Shown here in pieces: positions 1 to 8,703 of a DNA stretch of 12,242 nt. The DNA comes from Actinomycetes bacterium (lineage in GTDB: Bacteria > Actinomycetota > Acidimicrobiia > Spongiisociales > UBA5794), in contig JAMBLL010000159.1 in assembly GCA_023336765.1 (NCBI GenBank), positions 1 to 12,242 of the forward strand, given 5' to 3'. A program made the position numbers and the translations under genes. The notes under the pieces are model-generated. The model made no database searches, was not told where the DNA came from, and saw only the letters and a list, made by a program, of their open reading frames with translations. The first letter of the stretch is position 1; the number at the start of each line of letters is the position of its first letter.

Positions 1-100
1 ACCACGTAAAACGCTTGACTGGGACACACCAGCCGAGCGATTCAACCTACTCGTCGCGGCCACCGCTTGAAACCAAGGCGCCTATTGACGCCAAAACCCG
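1..100 (+). mobile_element. Right end of an IS30-like insertion sequence (partial)
   Basis: The first 100 bases hold the end of an insertion sequence whose body lies left of the window. The evidence is a transposase C-terminus (2-70) followed by about 30 bases leading into an interrupted protease gene. Read leftward from the junction the element would begin near GGGTTTTGGCGTCAATAGG (81-99), which is probably its terminal inverted repeat; the partner repeat is outside the window, so this is inference. The boundary is set at about 97-101 because the minus-strand protease stops looking like its family there. The exact edge and the target duplication cannot be fixed from one end. Confidence 0.65.
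2..70 (+). CDS. IS30-family transposase, C-terminal fragment
   Basis: Reading from base 2 gives 22 residues ending at TGA (68-70), including RKTLDWDTPAERF. This matches the typical end of IS30-family transposases, where a segment like RPRKTLGWxTPAE follows the last acidic residue of the DDE catalytic domain. The DDE residues and the N-terminal helix-turn-helix lie outside the window, so activity cannot be judged. The gene is cut by the window edge, not visibly broken. Position next to a disrupted protease gene fits a transposase at the end of its element. The family call rests on one short motif. Confidence 0.7.
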   Translation, partial: PRKTLDWDTPAERFNLLVAATA

Positions 101-510
101 GCGAGTCGGATGTCGACAGTTGTAGCGCCCTCGATCACGTGGGCGGCGGTCAGGATCAAACCGTCAGCGCTGTAGATAACACCTGATCCCAGGCCGGATT
201 CCGTCTCGATCTGTACGACCGATGGGGCTGCGATCGCTGCCGCAGTGGCAACTTCGCTGAGTTGAGTTCTGGCGGACACGGCTGTGATGGGGCCCGCAAC
301 TGTGGCATCTGGCGACTCGGTTGTAGACCGAGCGATCACAAAGCCAGCGATGAGGGCGACGACGGCCAAAGCAAGCGCAGCGATGATCCTCGTGTAGCTC
401 CTGGGCTGGGGAGCGCCGACGTCTACAGGGCTGGGTGGCTGACGCTCGCCGGCCTGCGGGAAGAATTCGGCCTGGTGGCCGGAAGTGCGCTGTTCCAGAT
501 CGATCGACAT
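82..510 (-). pseudogene. HtrA/trypsin-like membrane-anchored serine protease, truncated by IS insertion
   Basis: ATG at 508-510 is chosen because AGGGGA stands 9 bases upstream; longer in-frame starts reach back into the intergenic region with no such site. The 142-residue product has a Pro/Gln-rich cytoplasmic head (1-41), one membrane segment (42-60) and the start of a chymotrypsin-fold domain: a GLGSGVI strand (106-112) and LTAAHVIEG (120-128), where H124 is the expected catalytic His. The frame then runs through TVDIRLA into GFWRQ and a TAG inside the insertion sequence. The catalytic Asp, the Ser and any PDZ domain are missing, so the product should be inactive. Intact relatives are envelope quality-control proteases of the S1C (HtrA/DegP-like) type. 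The remainder of the gene may survive on the far side of the element, left of the window. A short non-catalytic membrane peptide could still be made. Confidence 0.75.
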
Positions 511-714
511 TGTCTGACGTCCCCTAGTTTGCTGCCAACGACAACGACTCGCGAATCGTCGGCGCAAGGACAATGGCGTGTAGGTGACTCTTGGCATGAT
601 GCGTCGGTGTGACCGGGTCTGGCGAGCATCGCTGTGACCAGGGTTTGGGCCGTGCCTCTCCGTCTGTTGTCCTGTGTTCGCGGCATAGGTTCGTGACCGT
701 GCCATCATCGGCCC
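511..714. other. Intergenic region between divergent genes
   Basis: This 204-base gap separates the leftward protease remnant from the rightward membrane protein gene and should hold both promoters. The protease ribosome site (AGGGGA, minus strand) is at its left edge. A TAGGTT at 686-691 could be a -10 box for the rightward gene, but no convincing -35 lies at the right distance. No RNA gene or long repeat was seen. Confidence 0.4.
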
Positions 715-1383
715 ATGACCCAGGGCCGCTTCGTACAGAGCTTCCGTTCCGTGAAGTCGGCCGCTATTGCCGGGGTGATCTACTCGATCCTCGCAACTGC
801 AGCGCTCCTTCTTCTGCGAGGCCTCCCGGCAGCAGGAGAATCGGGTACCACCCCAACTGCCTGGATTGAAGATCCGGTCAATCAGGCCGCACTCATTGTC
901 GGGCTGAACCTCGCTTCGATCTCGTCTGTGGCATTCCTTTGGTTCGTTGCGGTGATACGGAAACGAATGGGCGACAAGGAGGACAAGTTCTTCTCCATCG
1001 TGTTCCTAGGTTCGGCTCTTGTGTACATCGGGATCTGGCTTGTGGCTGCCGCCTCGATCGCCTCGATCGCCGTTGCCTATCAACGATTCGACAACGCGTC
1101 GGTCAGCACAGAATCGGTAACGTTCCTGCTCGGATTCTCGGAGGCTCTCATTCTCGTCGTGGGACCACGGTTGCAAGGTGTGTTCATCCTGAGCACGTCC
1201 ACGTTGATCCTTCGCACGGAGATGCTCCCGAAGTGGCTGGCCTATCTCGGTTACGCGGCCGGTTTGGTCCTGACGGTGATCCCGATGATCTCCCAGCCAG
1301 TCGGGCTCGGATTCCCTCTCTGGGTGCTCGTCGTCAGTGTGACGATCCTGATCGCCAAGAGCAAGCAGAACGACAACGAGTAG
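715..1383 (+). CDS. Multi-pass membrane protein of unknown function
   Basis: The 222-residue protein is not a family I recognise with certainty. Hydrophobic segments lie near residues 15-34, 59-81, 92-120, 135-166 (long enough for one or two passes), 174-192 and 198-214, giving about six or seven membrane spans. Charged loops separate them, notably RKRMGDKEDK at 82-91, and the C-terminus is a short basic/acidic tail. The segment LPKWLAYLGYAAGL (171-184) resembles one seen in many uncharacterised actinobacterial membrane proteins, some grouped as DUF4386-like; that link is only a suggestion. No catalytic or transport signature is visible. The ATG at 715 has no good ribosome site (GCCATCATCGGCCC precedes it), so a leaderless or weakly translated message is possible. 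It is divergent from the protease remnant and ends 259 bases before the helicase gene. Confidence 0.7.
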   Translation: MTQGRFVQSFRSVKSAAIAGVIYSILATAALLLLRGLPAAGESGTTPTAWIEDPVNQAALIVGLNLASISSVAFLWFVAVIRKRMGDKEDKFFSIVFLGSALVYIGIWLVAAASIASIAVAYQRFDNASVSTESVTFLLGFSEALILVVGPRLQGVFILSTSTLILRTEMLPKWLAYLGYAAGLVLTVIPMISQPVGLGFPLWVLVVSVTILIAKSKQNDNE

Positions 1384-1642
1384 CGGTCTTTCGCCGCACT
1401 GTCCGTCGTGATCTGACACCGCCTATGACAGTTCCTTCACCGTGTCGGGGACTAAATCCGGGATGGTCCGCGTTGCATCGTCCAAGACACCCTCACCACC
1501 TCATAGCGAATCCTCGGACGGGACATAACCGACCGCCATGAGTCACCCTGTCGCTCTCACCACCTGAAACCAGGCACAACATATCGCTTGAATCGGCGCC
1601 AGACTCCTGATGGCGCAGCCTTGAGAGCGCTACTCTGTTGAC
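1384..1642. other. Intergenic region upstream of the helicase operon
   Basis: This 259-base gap shows no credible gene on either strand. A small nested hairpin at 1449-1469 (GGAC...GTCC around ATCCGGGAT) could help end the upstream transcript, but it has no T-run and is weak. The right end carries the likely -10 box of the helicase gene. Confidence 0.4.
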
Positions 1643-1643
1643 G
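1631..1643 (+). promoter_or_regulatory. Putative -10 box for a leaderless helicase transcript
   Basis: TACTCT at 1631-1636 fits the TAnnnT pattern of actinobacterial -10 boxes and ends 7 bases before the GTG start at 1643. Transcription would therefore begin at or next to the start codon. No ribosome site precedes the GTG, which agrees with a leaderless message. No clear -35 is present at 17-18 bases. Inferred from spacing only. Confidence 0.35.
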
Positions 1644-4444
1644 TGACGACGCTTCCGGCACGAACTGCGACGCCCGGCGATGGCCAGACCAATCGCGCGG
1701 AGCGACTTGGTGCTCTCGCGAGCACGCTCGTTGATAGTGGACGGTTCGTCCCGGGACTGACCGTCGATGAGTCGGGACGAGGCCGATCGTGGTGGTGGCC
1801 TATGCCTGCCAGTTCTGACCGTCAGGAGTTGCTTTCGCTGCTCGATGGTGACGACATCGACGACCACAGGCGCCTTGCCAGCGAGTTGAGCGACCTCGTC
1901 GACTCCAAGGTACGTTCCAGGCTTGTACATGCAGGCACGCTGTTGACGCCGCGTCGCCCTGGTCGAAAGCCTGTTCCCGAGAGTTGGCTCAACGCACTGG
2001 TGGCACGCGATCCGTGGATGGCATCCTCGCTCAACCCAGATCGTGTTCGTGCACTTGCCATGGAGGTTGCCTCATGGGTTGGATCAGGCGTTCCCGCTAC
2101 CGGTCGTGTTCGTCTGTGTCTCCGCTTTCTTGCTCCCGATGTCGACCGCGATACTGATCCTGGTGGTGTCACCCAGCCGACCCTGACCGATGAGTTGGTC
2201 AGTGTGGACCGCAACGATCTGGACCGATCGAGTAACTCCGATGCCTGGGCGATCGAACTCCTTCTCCAGGACACCGAGGAACCGAGCGTGATCGTCTCCA
2301 TCTCACAACTGTGGGACGGAACAGCCAACATGGGCGATGACGCGGTTGAGGACGTGTTGCGCGCTCTGGGCCATGTCGATCGGATCGCCCCTGAGCTTGG
2401 TGACCTGCTCGACAGTGCAAGGCCGGTGTGGTCAGAGGTCGGCACATCCACGGCTGTGGACCTACTCCAGTACCGGCTTGGGGCGTTCGGCGATGCAGGC
2501 ATTGCGGTGCTGCTGCCGACATGGTGGACAAAACGCAGGCGCATCAGCTTGCGGATGCGGGCTCGCAGCGCCACGCCGTCCCCGGAAGCGGCCGTTGCAC
2601 AGGGTCTGGGGATCGACGAACTTGTGAAGTTCCGATGGGAGGCGGCGCTCGGTGGTGTGCGCCTCACGAAGCGGGATCTGGCTCAGCTTCAGGCAGAGGC
2701 AACGGACAAGCACACCATCGTACGATTTCGCGGCGAATGGGTCGAGATCACCACCGATTCCCTTGCTGACCTCACGGAGAGGATCGGGAAGACCGAGGAT
2801 GCGTCCGTTGCGGACATGCTCAAGGCGTCACTTGGCCTCAGCGACGTGGACGCACCCCCAGATGTCGACATCGAAGGAGTCGTCGCAACCGGGTGGCTGG
2901 GCGATCTCCTCGACGACGCGCTCCATGCCACCGTTGAACCGGTTCCGACACCAGGCGACTTCAGAGGCGAACTTCGGCCCTATCAGGAGCGCGGCGTCGG
3001 CTGGCTCGGGTTCCTGGGGCGTCTTGGCCTGGGTGCCTGTCTCGCTGACGACATGGGTCTTGGTAAGACCGCCCAGGTGATCGCCGAACTCCTCGATGGT
3101 GACGACACCGGGCCGACGCTGGTCGTCTGCCCGGTGTCCGTACTCGGCAACTGGAGGTCCGAACTCGAGCGTTTCGCCCCCGGGTTGACGGTACTCGTCC
3201 ACCATGGCTCTGGCCGCAATCTCGATCACGAAGACTCATTCGCTGAGCGCGCCGAATCTCACGACGTTGTCCTCACGACGTACTCCCTCATCGCGCGAGA
3301 TGCCGAGGATCTTGGTGCGTTGAAGTGGGGCCGTCTGGTGCTCGACGAAGCCCAGGCGGTCAAGAACCCGGGCGCCAAGCAGACGAGGGCTGTCGGTAGG
3401 TTGCGCTCTGACCGCAGGATCGCCCTAACAGGAACACCGGTCGAGAACAGGCTCTCCGAGCTGTGGTCGATCATGCACATTCTCAACCCCGGCCTGCTCG
3501 GGAGTGCGACCGCATTCCGGCAACGATACGCGATCCCTATCGAACGAGACCACGATGATGGGGCCACCGAGGATCTACTCCGCCTGACCCGTCCGTTCAT
3601 CCTTCGGCGGCTCAAGAGCGACCGGTCGATCATCTCGGATCTACCGGACAAGATCGAGACTACCGACCACTGTCCGTTGACCCGCGAGCAGGCCACGCTG
3701 TATCGGGCCGTCGTGGATGACATGATCGCCGATACTGACCTGGCCGACGGTATGAAACGCAGGGGGCTCGTCCTGTCGGGACTCATGCGACTCAAACAGA
3801 TATGCAACCACCCCGCCCATTACCTCGGGGACGGTTCCTCACTCGCGGGACGGTCCGGCAAACTGACCCGTGTCGAGGAGTTGCTCGACGAACTCATCAG
3901 CGCTGGCGACAAAGCCTTGTGTTTCACCCAGTTCCGACAATGGGGCGATGCTCTCGGGCCGTATCTCGAACAACGCCTCGGCGTGGAAGTTGCTTGGCTC
4001 CACGGCGGGGTCCCGCGGGCGAAGCGAGAGGCCATGATCGAGAGTTTTGAGGATCCCGACGGGCCACGCATCTTCCTGATATCGCTCAAAGCCGGCGGCA
4101 CAGGACTCAACCTCACAGCAGCTTCGCACGTGATCCATCTCGACAGATGGTGGAATCCAGCGGTCGAGGACCAGGCGACGGATCGCGCGTACCGCATCGG
4201 CCAGCAGCGCAACGTCTTCGTCCATAAGCTTGTCAGTGCGGGAACGGTGGAGGAACGGATCGACGCGATGATCACAGCCAAGCGTCAACTCGCTGACCGG
4301 GTTCTTGGGTCAGGTGAGGAGTGGGTAACTGAACTATCGACCGATGAACTCCGTGACCTGGTGGCCCTGAGGCACACCGACCTCGACAACGGCGATGAGG
4401 AGTCGTCGGTCATCAGGTCGTCGCCGAGATCAGGAAGACGCTGA
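1643..4444 (+). CDS. SNF2-family DNA-dependent ATPase/helicase (HelZ-like)
   Basis: This 933-residue Swi2/Snf2 ATPase uses ATP to move along duplex DNA and remodel DNA-protein contacts. The N-terminal 320 residues are poorly conserved. Residues about 320-415 resemble the bacterial SNF2-associated domain, with VRFRGEWVEI near the end. The ATPase core begins near 443 (LRPYQERGVGW). Walker A is MGLGKT with K475, the DEAQ box is D568-Q571, and motif III is LTGTP (595-599). The C-terminal RecA lobe carries SLKAGGTGLNL (814-824), DRWWNPAVEDQA (834-845) and DRAYRIGQ (847-854), so all core motifs look intact. GTG at 1643 is the first start after an in-frame TGA at 1622 and has no ribosome site. The stop overlaps the next ATG (TGATG), coupling it to a SWIM zinc-finger gene. 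The same pair occurs in mycobacteria (HelZ region, from memory). Its cellular job is not known; DNA repair or phage resistance are only guesses. Confidence 0.93.
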   Translation: MTTLPARTATPGDGQTNRAERLGALASTLVDSGRFVPGLTVDESGRGRSWWWPMPASSDRQELLSLLDGDDIDDHRRLASELSDLVDSKVRSRLVHAGTLLTPRRPGRKPVPESWLNALVARDPWMASSLNPDRVRALAMEVASWVGSGVPATGRVRLCLRFLAPDVDRDTDPGGVTQPTLTDELVSVDRNDLDRSSNSDAWAIELLLQDTEEPSVIVSISQLWDGTANMGDDAVEDVLRALGHVDRIAPELGDLLDSARPVWSEVGTSTAVDLLQYRLGAFGDAGIAVLLPTWWTKRRRISLRMRARSATPSPEAAVAQGLGIDELVKFRWEAALGGVRLTKRDLAQLQAEATDKHTIVRFRGEWVEITTDSLADLTERIGKTEDASVADMLKASLGLSDVDAPPDVDIEGVVATGWLGDLLDDALHATVEPVPTPGDFRGELRPYQERGVGWLGFLGRLGLGACLADDMGLGKTAQVIAELLDGDDTGPTLVVCPVSVLGNWRSELERFAPGLTVLVHHGSGRNLDHEDSFAERAESHDVVLTTYSLIARDAEDLGALKWGRLVLDEAQAVKNPGAKQTRAVGRLRSDRRIALTGTPVENRLSELWSIMHILNPGLLGSATAFRQRYAIPIERDHDDGATEDLLRLTRPFILRRLKSDRSIISDLPDKIETTDHCPLTREQATLYRAVVDDMIADTDLADGMKRRGLVLSGLMRLKQICNHPAHYLGDGSSLAGRSGKLTRVEELLDELISAGDKALCFTQFRQWGDALGPYLEQRLGVEVAWLHGGVPRAKREAMIESFEDPDGPRIFLISLKAGGTGLNLTAASHVIHLDRWWNPAVEDQATDRAYRIGQQRNVFVHKLVSAGTVEERIDAMITAKRQLADRVLGSGEEWVTELSTDELRDLVALRHTDLDNGDEESSVIRSSPRSGRR

Positions 4445-5331
4445 TGCCGAGTCGACGATGGGGCGACTCGTGGCAGCGATTCGCTGAGTCGAGACCAATC
4501 CCGGTTGACGACGGAGTCACCACGAGCAAGGCCCGGGGTGCCATGGCTGAACAGTGGTGGTCGAAGCGATTCGTCGAAGTACTCGACACGTACGGGCTCG
4601 GCGGCCGGATGCAGCGGGGAAGGAGATACGCCAGGACAGGTCAGCTGCGCAGTTTCGTCGTGGCGCCGGGAGAACTCCGCGCCGAGGTTCAGGGGTCGCG
4701 CAGAACGCCGTACCAGGTGATCGTTCGTGCCCCAGCTACTTCGGACGCCCAATGGGAGCAAGTCGATGCCGCGTTGGCGTCCCGGCTCAAGTTCGCTGCC
4801 AGGCTCCTCGCAGGTGAGGTTCCAGGAGAACTCGAGGAGGTGTTCGCGAACGTCGGGGTGCCGTTGTTGCCGAAACGCTGGAGCGACGTGGTGGCGCGAT
4901 GCACCTGCCCTGATGATGCGAACCCTTGCAAACACATCGCAGCGACGTTGTACGTGTTCGCAGACAAACTCGACAGCGACCCTTGGCTGTTACTCGAGTG
5001 GCGAGGGAGAACCCGGGAGCAGATCCTTGGTCCGCTACTGCCACGGGGGATCGCTGCTGCCGATGCTGATGGAGGGCCCGCTGTTGAGCACCCGGATCCA
5101 GTGCATGATGTGGCGCCGTGGTGGCCACTGGATCCACGCCGGCAGCACCCCCTGGTTGGTGCTCGTCCTGTGACGAACGCAACAGGTAGGCTCCTCGATG
5201 TGGACCCTCCCGAGCCTCCCGAGATCATCCTGGGCAGGCTTGAGAATCTCGGGACCGAGGTAAAGAGCACACCCGTAGCGGAACTTCTCCAAGAGGCCTA
5301 CCGGGTGGTGACCACAGACCCCTCGGACTGA
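4444..5331 (+). CDS. SWIM zinc-finger protein, partner of the SNF2 helicase
   Basis: The 295-residue protein has the SWIM signature CxCx(6)CxH at C153, C155, C162 and H164, a zinc-binding fold that mediates DNA or protein contacts. The N-terminal half includes WWSKRFVEVL (38-47) and GRRYARTGQL (59-68), features shared by SWIM proteins encoded beside bacterial SNF2 ATPases. Beyond about 210 it turns Pro- and Asp-rich and is probably disordered up to a short C-terminal helix. ATG at 4444 overlaps the helicase stop by one base and follows AGGAAG with a 6-base gap, so the two are likely made in step and may work as a complex. It has no recognisable enzyme domain. A role as DNA-targeting or regulatory subunit of the helicase is inferred from the pairing. 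Confidence 0.88.
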   Translation: MPSRRWGDSWQRFAESRPIPVDDGVTTSKARGAMAEQWWSKRFVEVLDTYGLGGRMQRGRRYARTGQLRSFVVAPGELRAEVQGSRRTPYQVIVRAPATSDAQWEQVDAALASRLKFAARLLAGEVPGELEEVFANVGVPLLPKRWSDVVARCTCPDDANPCKHIAATLYVFADKLDSDPWLLLEWRGRTREQILGPLLPRGIAAADADGGPAVEHPDPVHDVAPWWPLDPRRQHPLVGARPVTNATGRLLDVDPPEPPEIILGRLENLGTEVKSTPVAELLQEAYRVVTTDPSD

Positions 5332-5359
5332 ACCGGTCGCCCCGCATCGCGGTCACAGG

Positions 5360-5396
5360 CCCTCCGCGTCCCGCATTCCGCCCTCCGCATTCGGAG
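5360..5396. repeat. Short direct repeats and hairpin between convergent genes
   Basis: CCCTCCGC occurs at 5360-5367 and 5381-5388, and CCGCATTC at 5371-5378 and 5385-5392, so the segment is built from interleaved copies. CTCCG (5383-5387) and CGGAG (5392-5396) form a perfect five-pair stem with a CATT loop. It sits in the 100-base gap between the SWIM gene and the opposing Dps-like gene and could act as a two-way transcription stop, but no T-run follows on either strand. A small dispersed repeat is the other option. Confidence 0.4.
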
Positions 5397-5431
5397 AACG
5401 AAAAGCGGAGAGTATGTTCAGATGACGGCTG

Positions 5432-5950
5432 TCAGCTGGCAGTCGAGAGGTTGATCGACCAGGCTGCGACGTCGTTGGCAATGGTTGTGATGATGTCGGC
5501 CGATACGGAGTCCAGGTCCGCGAGGATCGCGACACTTCCCTCCAGACGATGGTCCAGTTGCGAGAGCCGGGGTGCAAAGGCGTTCGCTGCTCTCTGTGCG
5601 TCGAACGGACCTGAGGGGAGGGGTTCGAACAGGAGGTCCCGGTAGACAGCCCCAACGGTTCCGTCAGGTGCTACTCCGAGATCGCTGAGCCGTTGTGCGA
5701 CCGCTTCTGAGCCTGCCCTGACGAGGGCATCGAGGTCGGTGAGTTGCGTTCGCAGCTCAGGTTCGTCGAAGAGGTTCCAGCGGAGGTGCTGGATCTGGAG
5801 TGTCAGGTCGATCAGGTCGATCAGCGTCATCTGCAGCCGATACCCGGCACCTATGGCGCGGTCAGCGGCCCGTTCGAAGGTCCCTTCGTCCAGTGAGGCG
5901 TTCATCTTCGTGAACTCGGTGTTGCTGTCCTGCGTGCTGATACTGGGCAT
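5432..5950 (-). CDS. Dps/ferritin-like protein with altered ferroxidase site
   Basis: The 172-residue product looks like a Dps-type four-helix protein. LIDLIDLTLQIQHLRWN (43-59) parallels the first Dps helix ending in HWN, and AQRLSDLGVAPDGT (85-98) parallels AERxxxLGGxPxGT. Dps proteins form 12-subunit shells that bind DNA and oxidise and store iron under stress. Aligned by eye with E. coli Dps, the metal ligands change: the His of HWN is R57, the second His is R67, Asp78 is E82 and Glu82 is Q86, so normal ferroxidase activity is doubtful. It may bind DNA without iron chemistry or use other ligands. ATG at 5948-5950 has no clear ribosome site; ATG at 5903-5905 (157 residues) is a real alternative because a promoter-like pair overlaps the first ATG. 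It is divergent from the PRC-barrel gene. A different ferritin-like family cannot be excluded. Confidence 0.68.
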   Translation of the reverse strand: MPSISTQDSNTEFTKMNASLDEGTFERAADRAIGAGYRLQMTLIDLIDLTLQIQHLRWNLFDEPELRTQLTDLDALVRAGSEAVAQRLSDLGVAPDGTVGAVYRDLLFEPLPSGPFDAQRAANAFAPRLSQLDHRLEGSVAILADLDSVSADIITTIANDVAAWSINLSTAS

Positions 5951-5976
5951 CGTAGCGGGCTGGTTTCCACTCGCAA
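5949..5976 (-). promoter_or_regulatory. Putative promoter for the Dps-like gene
   Basis: On the minus strand TTGCGA (5971-5976) and TACGAT (5949-5954) are separated by 16 bases and resemble a -35/-10 pair. The -10 overlaps the upstream ATG at 5950. If used, the message would start near 5941 and translation would have to begin at the downstream ATG (5905). Sequence likeness only. Confidence 0.35.
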
Positions 5977-6024
5977 CTCCGGGATGGGAACAACGGCTCT
6001 CACACGCGTGTGGCCCACTCCTCC

Positions 6025-6053
6025 TTGCACTGAGGGATGGATGGGGAGATACT
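6025..6053 (+). promoter_or_regulatory. Putative promoter for the PRC-barrel gene
   Basis: TTGCAC (6025-6030) and GATACT (6048-6053) are spaced by 17 bases, upstream of the GAAGG ribosome site at 6073-6077. Each box matches the consensus only in part. Position, spacing and direction fit the gene starting at 6086. Confidence 0.3.
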
Positions 6054-6085
6054 GGAAGAGGAGAACCGAAAAGAAGGTGACGTGT

Positions 6086-6757
6086 ATGTTGGAGATTACG
6101 GAGCACGCGAAGGTTTTCACCGCTCACGACAAGTACCTCGGCAAGGTCGACCGCATCGTTATCGACCCGATCACGAGGATGGTGAGCCACATCGTCGTAC
6201 ACAAAGGGATTCTCCTTCGTGAGGACAAGGTCATTCCCATGGAGAACGTTACGACCGCAACGGAGGAGCGTATCAATCTCAAGAGGGGGAGCCACGTCGA
6301 GGACTTCCCATCGTTCATCGAGCAGCATTATTTGATGCTCGATGAGGCTGGCGACGAGACCGAAGCCAGCCGGGATCCAGATCAACCGCAGGGACCATCG
6401 AGTGTTCCGTTCGTTTGGTACGGGCCGTACGGGATCGGGGCGACCATGTTCGAGAGTTCGATGCGCACGGTGACGGAGAAGAACATACCTGAGCGGGCTG
6501 TTGCCCTGGAACCAGGTGCGATGGTCTGTGCGCTTGGCCGTACGAAGGTCGGTGAGCTGGAGGAGGTCATTACGACTGATTCAGGCATGGCTACACACAT
6601 CGTCGTCACCATGAGTGACACGAGCCTTGACCGCAAGGCGATCCCGATGCACTGGGTCGACGAGATCTCAAAGAACGAGATCCATCTTGGTGTCACGCCA
6701 TGGATGATCGAGGCGGTAGGACCGTACGACCCGAGTCTGTCGCCGATAGCTGGCTGA
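6086..6757 (+). CDS. Protein with two PRC-barrel-like domains
   Basis: The 223-residue soluble protein contains two PRC-barrel-like repeats. The first (about 1-65) includes GKVDRIVIDP, SHIVVHKG and KVIPMENV; the second (about 155-215) repeats the plan with GELEEVIT, THIVVTMS and KAIPMHWV. PRC barrels are small beta-barrels found in the photosynthetic reaction centre H subunit and in RimM, and in many stress-related proteins where they bind protein or RNA partners; no specific target is visible here. The linker (about 80-150) is acidic, then rich in Gly, Pro and Tyr. There is no signal peptide or membrane span. ATG at 6086 is chosen over the in-frame ATG at 5984 because GAAGG stands 8 bases ahead and PRC similarity begins at once. 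It is divergent from the Dps-like gene, so a shared stress role is possible. Confidence 0.82.
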   Translation: MLEITEHAKVFTAHDKYLGKVDRIVIDPITRMVSHIVVHKGILLREDKVIPMENVTTATEERINLKRGSHVEDFPSFIEQHYLMLDEAGDETEASRDPDQPQGPSSVPFVWYGPYGIGATMFESSMRTVTEKNIPERAVALEPGAMVCALGRTKVGELEEVITTDSGMATHIVVTMSDTSLDRKAIPMHWVDEISKNEIHLGVTPWMIEAVGPYDPSLSPIAG

Positions 6758-6781
6758 AAGCTTCGTGGCCGCATCGTTCAC

Positions 6782-6814
6782 AGCGACCGTCGGAGGTGCA
6801 CTCTAGACGGTGCT
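6782..6814 (+). terminator. Candidate terminator hairpin after the PRC-barrel gene
   Basis: AGC-G-ACCGTC (6782-6791) pairs with GACGGTGCT (6806-6814) to give a nine-pair stem with one bulged G and a 14-base loop. It begins 25 bases past the PRC-barrel stop and lies before the acsA promoter, as a terminator would. Only a weak TGTAAGTTGA tail follows, so it is an imperfect intrinsic terminator, or possibly an operator. Confidence 0.4.
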
Positions 6815-6843
6815 TGTAAGTTGAGAAATCGGGTCGCGCCCCC

Positions 6844-6872
6844 TTTACCGCGAGTGACTGTTTTGATAGAAT
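6844..6872 (+). promoter_or_regulatory. Promoter of the acsA-pdh-acp operon
   Basis: TTTACC (6844-6849) and TAGAAT (6867-6872) are separated by exactly 17 bases, the best sigma70-like pair in the window. Transcription would start near 6879, leaving a leader of about 25 bases that carries the GGAAGG ribosome site before ATG 6904. No operator or riboswitch is recognisable in so short a leader. Confidence 0.6.
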
Positions 6873-6903
6873 CAGGGGGAGCCATCTGCGGGAAGGGTCC
6901 TCC

Positions 6904-8689
<1,786 letters not shown>

Positions 8690-8703
<14 letters not shown>

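Noticed and set aside
5951..6385. Long minus-strand extension of the Dps-like frame across the PRC-barrel gene
   Set aside because: It is antisense to a well-supported PRC-barrel gene and its residues lack any family likeness; Dps similarity starts only downstream of 5950.
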